The notes under the pieces were generated by a model. The model ran no database searches, had not been told where the DNA came from, and saw only the letters and a program-made list of their open reading frames with translations. Both the position numbers and the translations under genes were made by a program. DNA of 64,000 nt from Chrysomallon squamiferum (Eukaryota > Mollusca > Gastropoda > Neomphalida > Peltospiridae), in NCBI GenBank assembly GCA_012295275.1, contig CM022665.1, positions 10,986,976 through 11,050,975 of the forward strand, written 5' to 3'. This document shows positions 52,401 through 63,084 of the stretch, one piece after another. How positions within the stretch are numbered: position 1 is the first letter of the stretch; every line of letters begins with the position of its first letter.

Positions 52401-55400
52401 AATTTCAGTTGTGATTTCATACATTCTGTATCGGTGATCTTCTTATACTAGCTATAGATACAATACAGGACAGTATATTTCACTTCACTCAGTTCTGGCA
52501 GACTTGATAAAATCAGACATGTTTATACGAGACAGTGAGGAAGTGATTCCACTTCTTGAGGAAATGATCTGACAGCCTCGAGATAACTGTTTGTGGTAAA
52601 GAAGAGTTAGGATGCTGAAGCAATGAATGAAGCTATGAATGAGTGAATGAATGAATAAATGGAAATGTTGTCACTTATATTAATATTAATTTAATATTAA
52701 TAAAAACTAGTTGTCATCTTGACAACTATTCAACATTAACATTATATGTTTTACAAATGATTAATAATGATAAGAGAAAGGAAACCTGATGCCGGAGGTT
52801 ACACTTACTGATTAGCTGTAAAGGATCTTTTATATGCACCTTCCCATGAAAGCAAAATAAATACCTGGTTTTTGATAAACCAACTGCTTGGAAAAGGAAA
52901 TAGTGCTATGGGTATGGAAAAAAATAGTGATCCCACATCAAACTGTATCAGATGCCAGAACTCAAACTACTTAGCTACCAGTTTAGTCAAGTAGGCTTCA
53001 TACTTTTACACAGTACATTAGCTTCTATACATAAATAACTAGATTAAATAAATTGTATAAATAAATAAATAAATAAATCATCCACCTACCTGTGTCTTGC
53101 TGAGGACACTGTAACAAATACCCATGTGATTGGGTTACTATTTTTACATCTTGTAAAGCCCCCTGTAAAACAGATAAAAACAGACAAAGATACTAAATAT
53201 TAGTACTCTATAATTTTTGTTATTATTTTCATGATAAAGATGTATGTAAATAGTTGAAATATATTTTTTAACTAATTGAAAACCAGGAAGGATGTGTGTA
53301 ACAAACACATACAATGGATGTAAGCAACTCCTTGTAATTCTAAAGTCTGGCACAGGAAGAATTAATAAATAGAAGTTCATTTATTGTAACTAATGAATTT
53401 AACAGGATAAATTAAGTGAAAGAAAGTCTTTTGACAGCTATTTCAAAAGGTAGTGGATCTTTTTATTTGTAACATGAATGAATGAATAAATAAATAAAGA
53501 AAATGTAATAAATAAGTAAATAATTTAAAAAAAAGAGATAAAATTAAATAAAAAGTCATAAAAAAAAAAATCAGTAAATAAAAAAAAAAAATCATAAAAT
53601 AAAAAAAAAAAATAATAAAAATAAAAAATAAAAAAAAAAAAATTAAATTAAAAAATATAAAATTAAAATAATTTGGAATAAAAAAAAAAACCAAAATAAA
53701 TAAATATCTATCACTTTAAATATATGCACCAAGCCAATATAATCATCAACCACACAGTATTTTTCTCACTATCTGCCATCAGCTAGACCCATCATGCAAT
53801 GTAAAACCAGAAATGCATTACTTGTTTAAAAATATAAGAATACCCACGGTGCAGACAACATATGATACAGTTGTTATGAAATATTTATAAAGCAAATGTT
53901 CTTGAAATAGCACACTGGGTTTGATCTTTAGACCGCCTTACGTGAAAGTGGGTGTGGAGTCGTCTTCCATCTTTAGATAGTTGGCAAGTAAATTAAACAA
54001 ATCATTTAACTAATCTGACATAAACAACAAGATGTCTGCATACCAGAGCTGTGAATAGATTGGCCCGTTTTGACTTGATAATATCATAGAAAACTTTAAT
54101 TTTTAAAAAAAAGTAAAGAATACTAGTGTGCAACTCTAAGTTTTATAACTTGTTATCATAATGTTAAGATTAACAGTCAGAATACTAGTATTTAGAGCAT
54201 TAATAGTATCATAACAAAACTAGTATTTAGTGTATCAAAACTATTAACAGTTACAGTACTAGTATTTAGAGTATTAATTTTACCATAATATTTTATGTAG
54301 AGCATTGTGACTAGATACAATACTAGTATGAAAGCATTATGAATAATGTTACAATACTTGTATTTAGAATATTAACATAGCAATAAGTGTATTTAGAGTA
54401 CCAAGACTGTTAACTGATACAGCATTAAAAGGATACATAATAAGTATTCAGACTTTTATGATTTGCTAATCAAATTCAACAAAAAATATATAAATATTCT
54501 GGCTTTAGTTCTATGTAAGATCAAATGAAATCATTAAATGGAGGGCATTCTATAGTATGAGAACATTTATAAAAAAAACAAAAAAAAAAACAAGGCTAAG
54601 ATAATGTAAAACTTATTTTTTCCAACAAACCCAGCCTTTGTTACTCTTTTGAAAAATCAGCTTTCAGACATTTTTCAATGACACAAATGTTTTTTGTTAA
54701 GTAAATAATAATAATTCTTGACACAGAAAGACTTACAGGATAAATCCATGAATAACATCCATAGAAAACATCCAGCTCTCCTCCTTTCACATGAAACACA
54801 AAATCTACACCTTTTTTTTAATGTATAAAACACAAACTGAACATTCTGATTTCTGCATCTCCATTATTCCAGAATATTCATAAATCACTTATTACTTACC
54901 CTAAAAAGTGCATGCTGGCCATTTCTTTGGCCTAAAAAAAGTGAGAGTTGTCTCCCTGCCGTGAACTCTTTATCCACAGTCTGTATCACCCGTTCATATA
55001 CTTTGCTACAGTTTACTAACAAAGTCACATGTGTGCCACTTAGTGTCAGTGCCACCTTGTGCCATGTGTTGTCAGCTAGTCTGTATGGGAATGTTTCGAC
55101 ACGTACTTGTTGGTCATGTGTGTAATGGAAACGTATTTCATCTCGTCTTCCACTACTTTCGATTTCTAAAAATCTGAAAGTCAAAAAATTTATATTAAAT
55201 AATTATGGCAGTGGTGAAATAAACCTATTTTGGCTTTCTAAATATAAATGGGTTTTTAATAATTACAGGAGTTGTGACAGTTTAAGAAATGTTGGTATTA
55301 TAAAGGTATATTCATTAAAGGTTGGATGCTAGTACATTTTTCATCATATCTAATAATGAAGAATAAATATTTATCTAAAATCATATATCTATCTATCTAT

Positions 55401-58060
55401 ATATGTATTTGTCTGCTTGAAATAAAACTCTTCCTTTTATTTAAAATCAATATTTCAAGTTTTTATTAATAATATATTTATTAATAAAAACTTGAAATAA
55501 ACCCTAATTTGCTGATGTATCAAAGCATCTGTTTGTCTGAGATAAATTGATTATATAATGTGTAATTGAAAAATGAATATAACTTCTTTCTTTTCTTGCC
55601 AAAAGATTCCACTGAGCAATTTATCTGGGAGACATATTAGCCAACTGTTTGCAATATTGTCTGGCAGGCAGTGTTATGACCTTCACCCTCCTGCCCCAGT
55701 AAGAGAAAAGATACATAAGGAAGATGAAGAATAAAGTAAAAAAAGTAAAAAACCCAGATGAATCAGTAGGATGATAAATGAAATAAAAGAAAAAAAAAAG
55801 GTCAAGAAAGAAAAGAAAAAGAAAAGATAAATTTTAAAAAAACCCAGGAAATTGAAAGCAATAGCTATGGATGAACTAAAACATAATTGTAATAATATAT
55901 TTTTAAAAAGCAGGATTTAGCGTACTGACATCATTAATGGATGATATCAAAATACACAGTGTTTTTAAGCAAGTAATGACTACATATTATCATCATCACC
56001 ACCATCAGTAATAATAAACATAATACTAATACTAATAATTATAGCAATAACAGTAACATCAAACAAAACTAACAACAAGATAATAAATAAATAAATAAAC
56101 AATGAATTTAAAAAAATAAATAAATAAAATTATTTAATTTAAGAACCATGATATTTATTGATTTTAATTTTCAACTAATGGTAAAACAATCCTTGATAAA
56201 TAATTTGATTCAGTGTATTGGAAGAGATTAAACTTATTATTTCAAATTAGATTATATCTAATTAATTAATGAATATTTAACTTCACAGCAGAATTTTAAA
56301 GAAAAAAAGGTAATTGGGTAATACATAAAATTTTTGAAAAGATAAAATCTAACAGAAAAGATCCTATGCTGTGGAGTACAGAGCTGGAGACTGCAGGTTC
56401 AGTTCTCCTCATTAAAGGCAGTGCCTCACATTTGGCTCATTAAAAGCTGGTTTGTGTTTTCCTGTCTATTGGGAAATGCATATAACTAATCACAGATTTT
56501 GCTAATATTTATATTTCAAATATAATTTATTTTTTTTAAATGAAAACAAACATAGTTCTGCTAAAATTAACAAAACGATAAACGATTTTCAAAATAACTA
56601 TCATGGCTTGATGATGAAGACTTCTGTTACAGACATGAAGCAAAATGTCTACCAGATGCACGTGGCATGGAGAAGGAAGTAGATCTGTCAGAAATAACAC
56701 GATTACTCTAGTCAATCAGGCCACTGTACAACAACTTTGGCCAATTATACACCAGCTTCCTATCAACATCCAATCATGGCCTAACATCTGGGATAATTGT
56801 TTGACATAATGGGTGAAGGTGTCACATTATCCTTCCATCACTGTTTCCCCATAGCTCTTGAGTAATTATATAAAATGTGTTAATAAAAGTACTCAAGCAA
56901 CTAATTTAGAAATGCCTGTTAGAATGGGAGAAACATGGAAATTAATGGAATTTAATTCTTTACAGAGAACAAAAATATTGTCTAATTAAATGTGAGTAAA
57001 CTGGAATGATGACATAAAAAAAAATCTTGTTATACATTCTCCAGATTCTTAATGCATACAGTTATTTAATATGATATTAATAGTGTGTGGTTTTTTATTT
57101 CCAACCTGACTCAATTAATTTAAACAATAACTGTAGATAACCCATGTTTCTGGGCCAAAGATATAACAGAATGGTGTAACAGTTAGCTTTTTGTAATATC
57201 AGAATTATTAACAGAATTTGTGCAGCAAAAATAGATCATATTTGTGTCTCAGTCCTTTTCATTTTGAAAATAATTAATTAATTCTATTTTACAAAAAGCT
57301 ACTTTCCATTTATAGCCTTTTTTTTCTTTTAAACTTATGAAGAAAATACATATGTGTGTGCATGCAAGCATACTAAATGTAATTAGGCTATTTGTTAAAA
57401 ATCTAATAGCTATACTTTAAGTTTCAAGAAAAAAAAAAATCTAATAAAATATATATTGTACTACTGTGGCTTAACAATCATGATTATTTTTATTTTTGGA
57501 AATAATCAATTTATTATTTTAGCAATAATTCACTGACCATGTTAACACTGAGGTATATTCTCATATTAATAGAATTCAAATATGAATGTCTGCTTGTGTG
57601 TGTATGTTTATGTTTATACAGGTATGTGTGTATGAAAAATATAAAGCAAAGATTCAAAGATCTATTCATGATGCACTCCAACTTTCTTGAAACATAAAAA
57701 AACAAATTATCAACAGACAGGATAAAAACAACGACAACATCAACACCAACAAAAAATAAAATAAAAAACAATACATCAAAGATTTGAATTTAACAAAATA
57801 TTCCCATGGTATGATGATGTACAAATTACCAGAAAACAAAGGTGTTATGTGATATGAATATATATTAGTTAGATATATAACTTTATGACGCAGAGTTAAA
57901 ACAACTTACCTGTATATATCTGAAGAAAATGCTAAAATGCTGCCAGAATCTCCTATGTCTTGTCTCACTGTAGCTAAAAATGTGATTTCATTATGGTCTC
58001 GTAGTAACTGGAGTGCTCTGTCTGTCACAGCTTTTGGTAATAATATTTTTCTAGCTGGAT
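42200..58060 (-). CDS. NELL-like secreted TSPN/VWC/EGF protein, ten exons, 5' partial
   Basis: Ten exons (58060-57910, 55173-54900, 53162-53090, 51676-51594, 50283-50152, 48264-48171, 46615-46536, 45845-45734, 45358-45239, 42414-42200) join without any frame break into 443 residues plus stop. Domains by residue: TSP-N/LamG-like 1-165, short coiled coil about 170-205, VWC1 207-268, VWC2 271-331, EGF1 333-372, calcium-type EGF2 373-418, hydrophobic tail 420-443. Domain order and exon phases match NELL1/NELL2. Vertebrate NELL proteins are secreted multimers; NELL2 is a Robo3 guidance ligand (family knowledge). The signal peptide and first TSPN exon are missing and presumably lie right of the window. 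Odd: the vertebrate proteins carry further EGF and VWC modules after EGF2, whereas this frame ends in a GPI-signal-like tail. I cannot choose between NELL1 and NELL2, which are vertebrate paralogues. Confidence 0.9.
43252..43312. repeat. (CA)n microsatellite, about 29 copies
   Basis: Perfect CA dinucleotides, about 60 bp, in the intron before the last NELL-like exon. On the minus strand it codes a Cys-Val run that is not a protein. Confidence 0.98.
43970..44105. repeat. Intronic degenerate repeat, about 34 bp, four copies
   Basis: CTAAATGATCCTTAGGAAGA, CCAAATTATCCTTAAGAAAA, AAACTATCCTTAAGAAAAAC and AAACTGTCCAAAGGAAAATT, in the intron before the last NELL-like exon. Confidence 0.8.
44382..44426. 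repeat. (ATT)n microsatellite
   Basis: Perfect ATT array in a NELL-like intron. Confidence 0.96.
45110..45225. repeat. Intronic degenerate repeat, about 40 bp, three copies
   Basis: AGTCATGCACAGCTATAACT, AGTCACTCATAACTGTAACA and AGTCTCGCACAATTACAGCA lie 15-130 bp from the donor of exon i. Confidence 0.75.
45239..45358 (-). CDS. NELL-like exon i: EGF1
   Basis: The exon is 120 nt, a symmetrical phase 1-1 exon coding one whole EGF module with six Cys (residues 337, 343, 349, 358, 360, 371). It carries C-x-N-x4-Y-x-C-x-C, the Asp/Asn beta-hydroxylation consensus, and CDVNATC, which fits the C2-x4-S/T-C3 consensus for POFUT1 O-fucosylation and overlaps an N-A-T sequon. The donor is GTAATG, weaker than the upstream ones. 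Confidence 0.92.
45531..45635 (-). mobile_element. SINE-like fragment in a NELL-like intron
   Basis: GAGAGGAAACCTGTTGCTTA, TGGACTATTC, TTCAATTAGCATCAAATGAT, CTTTTATACACACTTTTCCA and TTGACAGAAAAGCAC are in order. Only the 3' part of the element is present, inside the 375-bp intron between exons h and i. Confidence 0.7.
45734..45845 (-). CDS. NELL-like exon h: second half of VWC2
   Basis: The exon is 112 nt, acceptor TTGTTTCAG, donor GTAGGT. It begins NGRMVCERQDPDQSCPHLNC and ends GECCPVCA, again a VWC C-terminal half. Exons e/f and g/h are built alike: each VWC domain is split after C-x2-C-x-C with the second half starting Asn-Gly. Confidence 0.92.
45878..46225. repeat. Intronic minisatellite, 35-45-bp unit, about nine copies
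   Basis: Repeats of CAGTCTAAACCAGTGGAGTT and AAACATTTGTTCTC, alternating with a variant having ATGTTAAATATATCTTCTCC. It lies in the 690-bp intron between exons g and h. Confidence 0.93.
46536..46615 (-). CDS. NELL-like exon g: first half of VWC2
   Basis: The exon is 80 nt, acceptor TTTTCAG, donor GTGAGT. It reads NCFYSGKYYDHGQGFSPRVC then VTCTCD. The Gly-x-x-Tyr-x-x-Gly start and C-x2-C-x-C pattern are those of a VWC domain. It ends on a complete codon, matching the phase of exon h. Confidence 0.9.
47405..47545. repeat. Intronic minisatellite, 24-bp unit, five copies
   Basis: GGATCCAGACAGGGTTATGG, GGATCCAGGCAGGGTTATGT and GGATTCAGAGAGGGTTATAT repeat at exactly 24 bp. An eight-residue periodic frame on each strand is an artefact. 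Confidence 0.93.
47875..48110. repeat. Intronic degenerate minisatellite, about 29 bp
   Basis: Variants of ATATGGATACTAACTCACAT and ACCATATGAATATTAAGTCA repeat eight or so times, close to the donor of exon f. Confidence 0.88.
48171..48264 (-). CDS. NELL-like exon f: second half of VWC1
   Basis: The exon is 94 nt, acceptor TATTTCAG, donor GTAAGT. It reads NGSVECRKIDCPPADCTNPV then YRDEECCPVCL, with the CC-P-x-C ending diagnostic of VWC domains. It exits in phase 1. An NGS sequon opens the exon. Confidence 0.92.
48320..48595. repeat. Intronic degenerate repeat, about 60-65 bp, four copies
   Basis: ACTTGTATCCAAACATTCAT, GCTTATATCCAAATATTTGT and TCTTGTATTCAAGCAATCAT are each followed by TATAAAAAT or TATAAAATT. 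Confidence 0.8.
48800..49010 (-). mobile_element. SINE-like element in a NELL-like intron
   Basis: CAACAGACTACTCCTTTTCA, ATAAGCAGCAAGAAATACTT, GTTTGATAAACCAACTGTGA and GAGGATTGATCCTGCAATCT are in order. A tRNA-like antisense end (CTAACCAATTACTCAGCACA) closes it. Confidence 0.72.
49575..49800. repeat. Intronic degenerate repeat, about 62 bp, three to four copies
   Basis: CCATGAAAGGCAAGCTAGAT, CCATGAAAGGTATACTTGAA and CCATGAAAGGCATACATGAA, each followed by GTTCTGGTGATGTTA-like DNA. Confidence 0.85.
50152..50283 (-). CDS. NELL-like exon e: coiled-coil end and first half of VWC1
   Basis: The exon is 132 nt (44 codons), acceptor TGTTTCAG, donor GTATGT. It starts LLQAEERILGLEQCECLKSC, finishing the helix and entering the first VWC domain. 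It contains EGEVWEKDKCTVCMCR, the typical VWC Trp followed by C-x2-C-x-C. A longer open frame continues through the donor into a Leu-rich stretch coded by trinucleotide repeats; that part is intronic. Confidence 0.9.
50320..50690. repeat. Intronic minisatellite, 43-bp unit, about eight copies
   Basis: TTGCATCCAAGGATTGATTG begins at 50478 and 50521. The centre has perfect copies with decayed ones at both sides. Confidence 0.95.
51594..51676 (-). CDS. NELL-like exon d: CPTC motif and start of coiled coil
   Basis: The exon is 83 nt, acceptor TTTTTTCAG, donor GTACGT. It opens with Ala then Cys-Pro-Thr-Cys, as in NELL proteins, and continues ALEEKVKHMYNLYQNMSLK, a short heptad-like helix. In vertebrate NELL this segment drives oligomerisation; here it looks shorter. 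It ends on a complete codon. Confidence 0.85.
51840..52445. repeat. Intronic minisatellite, about 77-bp unit, seven to eight copies
   Basis: CATGATTCC recurs at 52176 and 52253, set in GATGTCACTAGATAATG, CATTCTGTGACAGTGG and TCATAATCCAGAGA blocks. Open frames on both strands come from the repeat. Confidence 0.9.
52785..52995 (-). mobile_element. SINE-like element in a NELL-like intron
   Basis: AAGGAAACCTGATGCCGGAG, CTGATTAGCTGTAAAGGATC, TTTTATATGCACCTTCCCAT and TTGATAAACCAACTGCTTGG are in order. AACTACTTAGCTACCAGTTT at the tRNA-like end follows. The best internal match is the GATCTTTTATATGCACC block. Confidence 0.75.
53090..53162 (-). CDS. NELL-like exon c: end of TSP-N domain
   Basis: The exon is 73 nt, acceptor TTTTACAG, donor GTAGGT. 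It reads GALQDVKIVTQSHGYLLQCP then QQDT. This matches the closing segment of the NELL TSP-N domain, where a Cys-Pro follows the last strand. It exits in phase 1 into exon d. Confidence 0.88.
54120..54430. repeat. Intronic degenerate minisatellite family A
   Basis: ACAGTACTAGTATTTAGAGT, ACAATACTTGTATTTAGAAT and GAGCATTGTGACTAGATACA match units of the 38530-39120 array in sequence and orientation. Confidence 0.85.
54900..55173 (-). CDS. NELL-like exon b: core of TSP-N/laminin-G-like domain
   Basis: The exon is 274 nt, acceptor CTTTCAG, donor GTAAGT. Its first base completes the split Arg, followed by 91 codons ending on a whole Arg codon. Diagnostic stretches are FLEIESSGRRDEIRFHYTHD and DNTWHKVALTLSGTHVTLLV. 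The second is the conserved Trp-His-Lys strand of TSP-N domains, followed by an N-C-S sequon. In vertebrates the corresponding region is two exons; here it is one. A Met in the intron just before the acceptor is not a start. Confidence 0.93.
56365..56510 (+). mobile_element. SINE-like element, opposite orientation, with tRNA-like head
   Basis: It reads GTGGAGTACAGAGCTGGAGA, then GGTTCAGTTCTCC, close to the pol III B box. The body AAAGCTGGTTTGTGTTTTCC, TGTCTATTGGGAAATGCATA follows, the reverse complement of the core in the other copies. It is the only clear plus-oriented copy seen. Confidence 0.65.
57910..58060 (-). CDS. NELL-like exon a: start of visible TSP-N domain
   Basis: The exon is 151 nt, with acceptor TTTCAG ending at 58061 and donor GTAAGT at 57909. 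It enters with two bases of a split codon and leaves with AG of a split Arg codon. The 49 full codons include LLPKAVTDRALQLLRDHNEI and TFLATVRQDIGDSGSILAF, the beta-strand pattern of thrombospondin-N domains. It corresponds to the third coding exon of vertebrate NELL genes, so roughly two coding exons lie upstream. Confidence 0.88.
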
Positions 58061-60524
58061 CTGAAATTTGAAAAGAAAGGTTGTAAACGTATATATGCAT
58101 GTGCACCTATATCAATACAAACTAAAGAGAGAAAGAAGAGGAGACAGAGAGATAGACAGACAGAAAGAAAGATAACTATAGAAAGAGGTAGAAAGATAGG
58201 GAGATGTTAGTAAGAAAGATAAAGAGGGAAATATAGAGAAAGAGAAAAAGTGAGGGAAAGTCAGAAGAAAAATGTTAGCCAGTTGTGTTTTATAATTGTC
58301 CATTTCTAAAAACAATATCATCAGCATCACTGGAAATCCAGATTTTAAACAGCAGAAATGTAAGACACAATCATAAATAACCAGTATAATCAAGTTAATA
58401 CACATTTATAAAACACTGAGAACAATTTTAAAATTATTACAGTTATATTCGATTAATTATTTAAAAAATTAAATTATCAGTTAAATATGTATCTAACAAA
58501 GAAAAAAAGATATGGCAATTATTGCTCATATTTATATAACAGCTTGGTTTCAAATTGCTTTCAGATGACATTAAAATGTGCTATCACAAACACAAACAGC
58601 TGTTTCTGCCATAAATGGAGAACATGAAGTGCCACCACTGGAAATCCCCAGTTCTATTAATAAACTGCTCCCAAGTCTCCTTGCTGAGAGATTGCATGGG
58701 TGTCATCACTGTAAAAGCAGGGTTTTGTAACTGGTAACATGTTTTTTTGAAATGGTTTGGTTATCAGACACTGGCTGGCTACATATTTTTGTGCATAGAT
58801 ATTTAAATGCATGTTTTCAGTGATGACTTTTAGGAATTACAAAGATTAAAACAAACCCCCCAAAAAACAATAATGAGTCAAAATATTCTGATAATAAATG
58901 AGAGTAGAGACCATTTTGGGTCTTTTGACTCTCCCATTGATTATAATTATGGTTTATTTCTTGATGAGAATTTAGATTCATTTTGTGATGTATTGTTGTT
59001 ATTCAGAGGCTATTTTAAGGGTTATTTGTGGAATTATTCAAGTGTTAATGTTGTGGTCATTTCAGATAATATTTCTACCTTCTTTTGTGGAGTATATCTA
59101 TGACATCTTAGAGTTTATTTCTGTGATGTTTTCATAAATATTCAAGAGATTAATTTTCTGTAATTTTTTGGGAATAATTCTATTATACTTTGAGCATTAT
59201 TTCTGAGATATTTCAGGGGATTATTTGTGATGTTATTTTCATCTTTTAACATAAGCTTAAAGTAATAAGCTAAGACATAAATAAAAGTTGACAGGAGGCA
59301 CATAGTTATCCTCAATCCAAAAGCATACACGTGCAACCCATTAACCATGCAGACAGGAAATGATGAAATAAAACCAAAATTTTCTTCTTTTAAAAATCAC
59401 CCACCTCCAAAAAAAAAAAATAAATAAATAAAAAAAAAAAAAATAAAAATAAATAAATAAAATAAATAAAATGAAAGGTTCAGGGCAGGGATAAAACTGA
59501 AATAAAAAAAAATCTCAGTTGAAGCCTGAAAATGCTGAATGATGTTTAAGAATAGTCAGTAACGGCAACAAAACTTTACACAAAAGTGGGAAAAAAAAAA
59601 AAAGTGTTTCAGATTTACACACTCTTCTGGATATCTGTTTATAATGATGTCTAAAATTATCTTTTTGAGCAAACATTGCAAAGCTTCTGTCTTTTTCCTT
59701 CTGTTCATTAATTAATCAGTAATTTGAAACATACCTGTTTTCACTATAACTATATGTGTGTGTGTGTGTGTGTGTGTGAGCCTACAATATGGAAGTTTAG
59801 GTTATCTGTGCAAGATGCTCTAGAAGTCTAACAACTTCTGTATTAGCTCTAAGCCAGTATAAAGGTGTGATCCTAGAACATGCCACTTTTAAAGCCTGTG
59901 TTTAACTACAGCTTCTCTTATTATTATTGTTACACTTATTATTATCATTATCATCAACTTCATCATCATTACTTTTATTCTTATTCCTGTTGTTTGATAA
60001 GCTCTTCTGATTTCAGAATAAATAAAAAAAATTAAAAAAAATAAATAAGAAAATCTTGAAATAATTTAATAACATTTTTAAAAAGCAAGTTAAGTAAAGA
60101 AAAGTGCAATAGGTAAATTAATAAAAAAAATAAAAATAAAACAAAAATAAAACAAACAAACAAAAATCAGTGAAAAAAGCTACAATAAAATCAAGTAAGA
60201 AAAATCAAATCAAATAATCAAATAAATAAATAAGGTGGTTTCAAAAGAAATAAGCAATAAAAGTAATAAAAAATTCTAATATTGCTAAGAAGATTAATCA
60301 TATGGCTTTATTTTTTGCTACTGAATGAAAACTGATATGACTTTTCTCTTCACTGCAAACACAGCTGCTTTGAAAAGATTAATGTTTTATGAAAATAAGT
60401 ATAATAGATCAGAAGTCCATTAACAGAATAGGCAGTTCCAAGCTTTGGGAAGAGTGTTACAACCAGGAACAAGGTGAATTAAGAGAAAAGAAGTTGAAAT
60501 ACAAATAGAAGTTTTTAAAGGAAA

Positions 60525-60556
<32 letters not shown>

Positions 60557-60726
60557 GGTGAGGGGCCAACTGTAATTGGTATGGATTAAGCCAGAGTATT
60601 TAATATTTTAGACTTTAAAATTCGATGTTTCTGGATTTATCTAATGATAACTACTTCATATATAATTGGTGAAAAGCTTGAGTATTTTCATAGTTATGAA
60701 TAAATTTAGCTGAGTATAACACAAAT

Positions 60727-60728
<2 letters not shown>

Positions 60729-60762
<34 letters not shown>

Positions 60763-61741
60763 CAAAAATAATAATAGTAAAAAAAAAAAAAAAATTAAAT
60801 AAAGAAAGAAAGAAATTATTAAATAAAGAAATAAAGAAAATTTTAATTCTAAGTGACTAACAATGCAGTGAAATCATTCACATTAAATTTCATCATCCAT
60901 TCTTGGTTTTCAAGTATCATCACTACTTTTAAGACATAGAAGTATAAAAGAAAAATGTTACTGAAGCAGTGGTGAATATTAAAAGTATAAGACACACAGA
61001 GAGAAAGAAAGAGAGGTAGGAAGAGTGAGAGAAAAAAGAACAAGAGAATGATAGAGACAGATATAAAGAAACAGACTGGCAGAAAAAAATAGAAAGAGAA
61101 AGACTGATGGGGAAGCAAAACATCCAAGAAATGTATCAGTCTAAATCTTTTCATGACCATACACAAACATTTAAGTTGTAGTTGCCTTACTGAAAAAGCC
61201 AATACATTTTCTACATGTCATTCTACTCTAAAGATTGTGATTTGCAACCTCATGAATATTCATCAGGACACTAGGGAGAAAAGAGAAATTACTTTTTACA
61301 GTTCAAGTCAGATGATGATAACTTGTGATCTCTTAGGAAATTTAAATGAAGAAGAAAGAAATAATGTCTTAAGTACATTTTGGTCAAAACTGTAAAAAAT
61401 GTTTTTTACAAAGTTAAAATATTTCTGAATGCTAATACATTATAATATCTTCACTGAAGATATACATACTTTCTTAAACTAGGATCATCTTGTAAAAGGA
61501 TAAAAATCATCTTAGAAAAAGGAAAAATAAAGAAAAAAAGAAAAATGAATATGATTTAAAAATTTCACAAATGGCTAAATCAGAAATATTTCTCTAAAAC
61601 CAACCTAATGATCAATTCAGTCAGTATTATTAATAAATGTAAAATATAATATTGTCTGGTCAGGTATTTAAAAGAACTGTTTAAATCATTTATTAATTTT
61701 ATGCTGAATATTTCACTTTCTTCATCACTTAAATTATATAT

Positions 61742-61781
<40 letters not shown>
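60729..61781. repeat. (AC)n at 60729-60759 and (GT)n at 61748-61781
   Basis: Two perfect complementary dinucleotide arrays about 1 kb apart. Further GT arrays lie at 46437-46463 and 59756-59779. Confidence 0.93.
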
Positions 61782-61783
<2 letters not shown>

Positions 61784-63084
61784 ATATGTGTATGTATCTG
61801 TGTGTGCAGATATGTATGTCAGTATGCATGATTACATGTGTGCACACAGGCATGAGTTAATGTTTGTTAAGAAATATTAACTACATTTCACAGGTTGCCA
61901 ACGTGTTTCCATGACTGCAGACATGATAGACATTACACACAAATGCCATCAAACATATAGTCTCTTTATTGTCTAAGACTCAAGGGAATAGCCATCAATC
62001 ATGAAAATTACTTTTTCTGAAGAAAAAAAACCCGTAACCCTGACCGCAATATGTTTGTCTTCAAGCCAGACAGGCACTGTATCAATGCCTTATTTTCAAT
62101 CAATAAGTGAACACTGCTGCTGATCATGCAACAGAGCCAGTCTCTGTCTGGTCTCATCAGATCAATGGGGTCTGGTAACCTAATTGTCAGGTAGTAAATT
62201 ATTTAACAATACATAAACTACCATACCTACACATAACGTGGTGATTGTTTTCTTTAAAAATGGATTTTGTTTTGTTTTTTAGTGTTGGTTTATGGCAGAA
62301 GATTACTGATATAGATTCTTATATTGTGAAATAAAATATTCTGTATTTTGATAGTCTCAGTGATATAACAATTAACTTACAGTAATGCTTAAATTTTTAT
62401 TTTTATTTATTTATTTATTTATTTATTTTTAATGTAGCATTTATTTTCTTGATTATGGCAATTAATAATACAAAAATAATTCCAAGTATCTTTTGGTTTC
62501 CTTATATTTATTACAAAACCTCCAAACATTTTTGTTAAAAAATACAAAAAACTAGATAGTGTATCAAATTGCCATTGCTATTTTTTTTTTTTGTAAACGT
62601 TATTGTCTGAAATACAACTTAGAATATTTATTCTTTGAAATAATATATATCAGTTAAATATATATTTACATATATAAACACATACACATTTCAAAATTTT
62701 CAACTTCTGTTATCACATGTAAATCAAATGCTTATTAAACTTCAAACAAACTATTTATGGTAGTGGCTTGTTTGTTTATTCAACCTTTACAAAACGTCTG
62801 AAACCCGAATTTGTGAAATCTCCAACATGTTTTACGTGTGTTCAGCCATTCAAGTACAAGCAGCCAGACAAAATCTATCCCACCAATGCAAGAGTCCTTC
62901 ACCTTGCTACCTGTTTCCCAATCAGACACTGCACACATGAACTATTCTTTGGCAAAATATTTTATAGAACAGTGCAGATTCCTGTTTCCTTAGAATAATA
63001 GGTCAGACTACAACACAGACAGTGTAAGAAATTGTGACTCTTCTTATTTTTTCACTGTCTGATTCTGTTATCATTTGTCTTACA

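Noticed and set aside
51792-52420. 101- and 108-codon frames on opposite strands
   Set aside because: Both lie in the 77-bp intronic minisatellite and show its periodicity.
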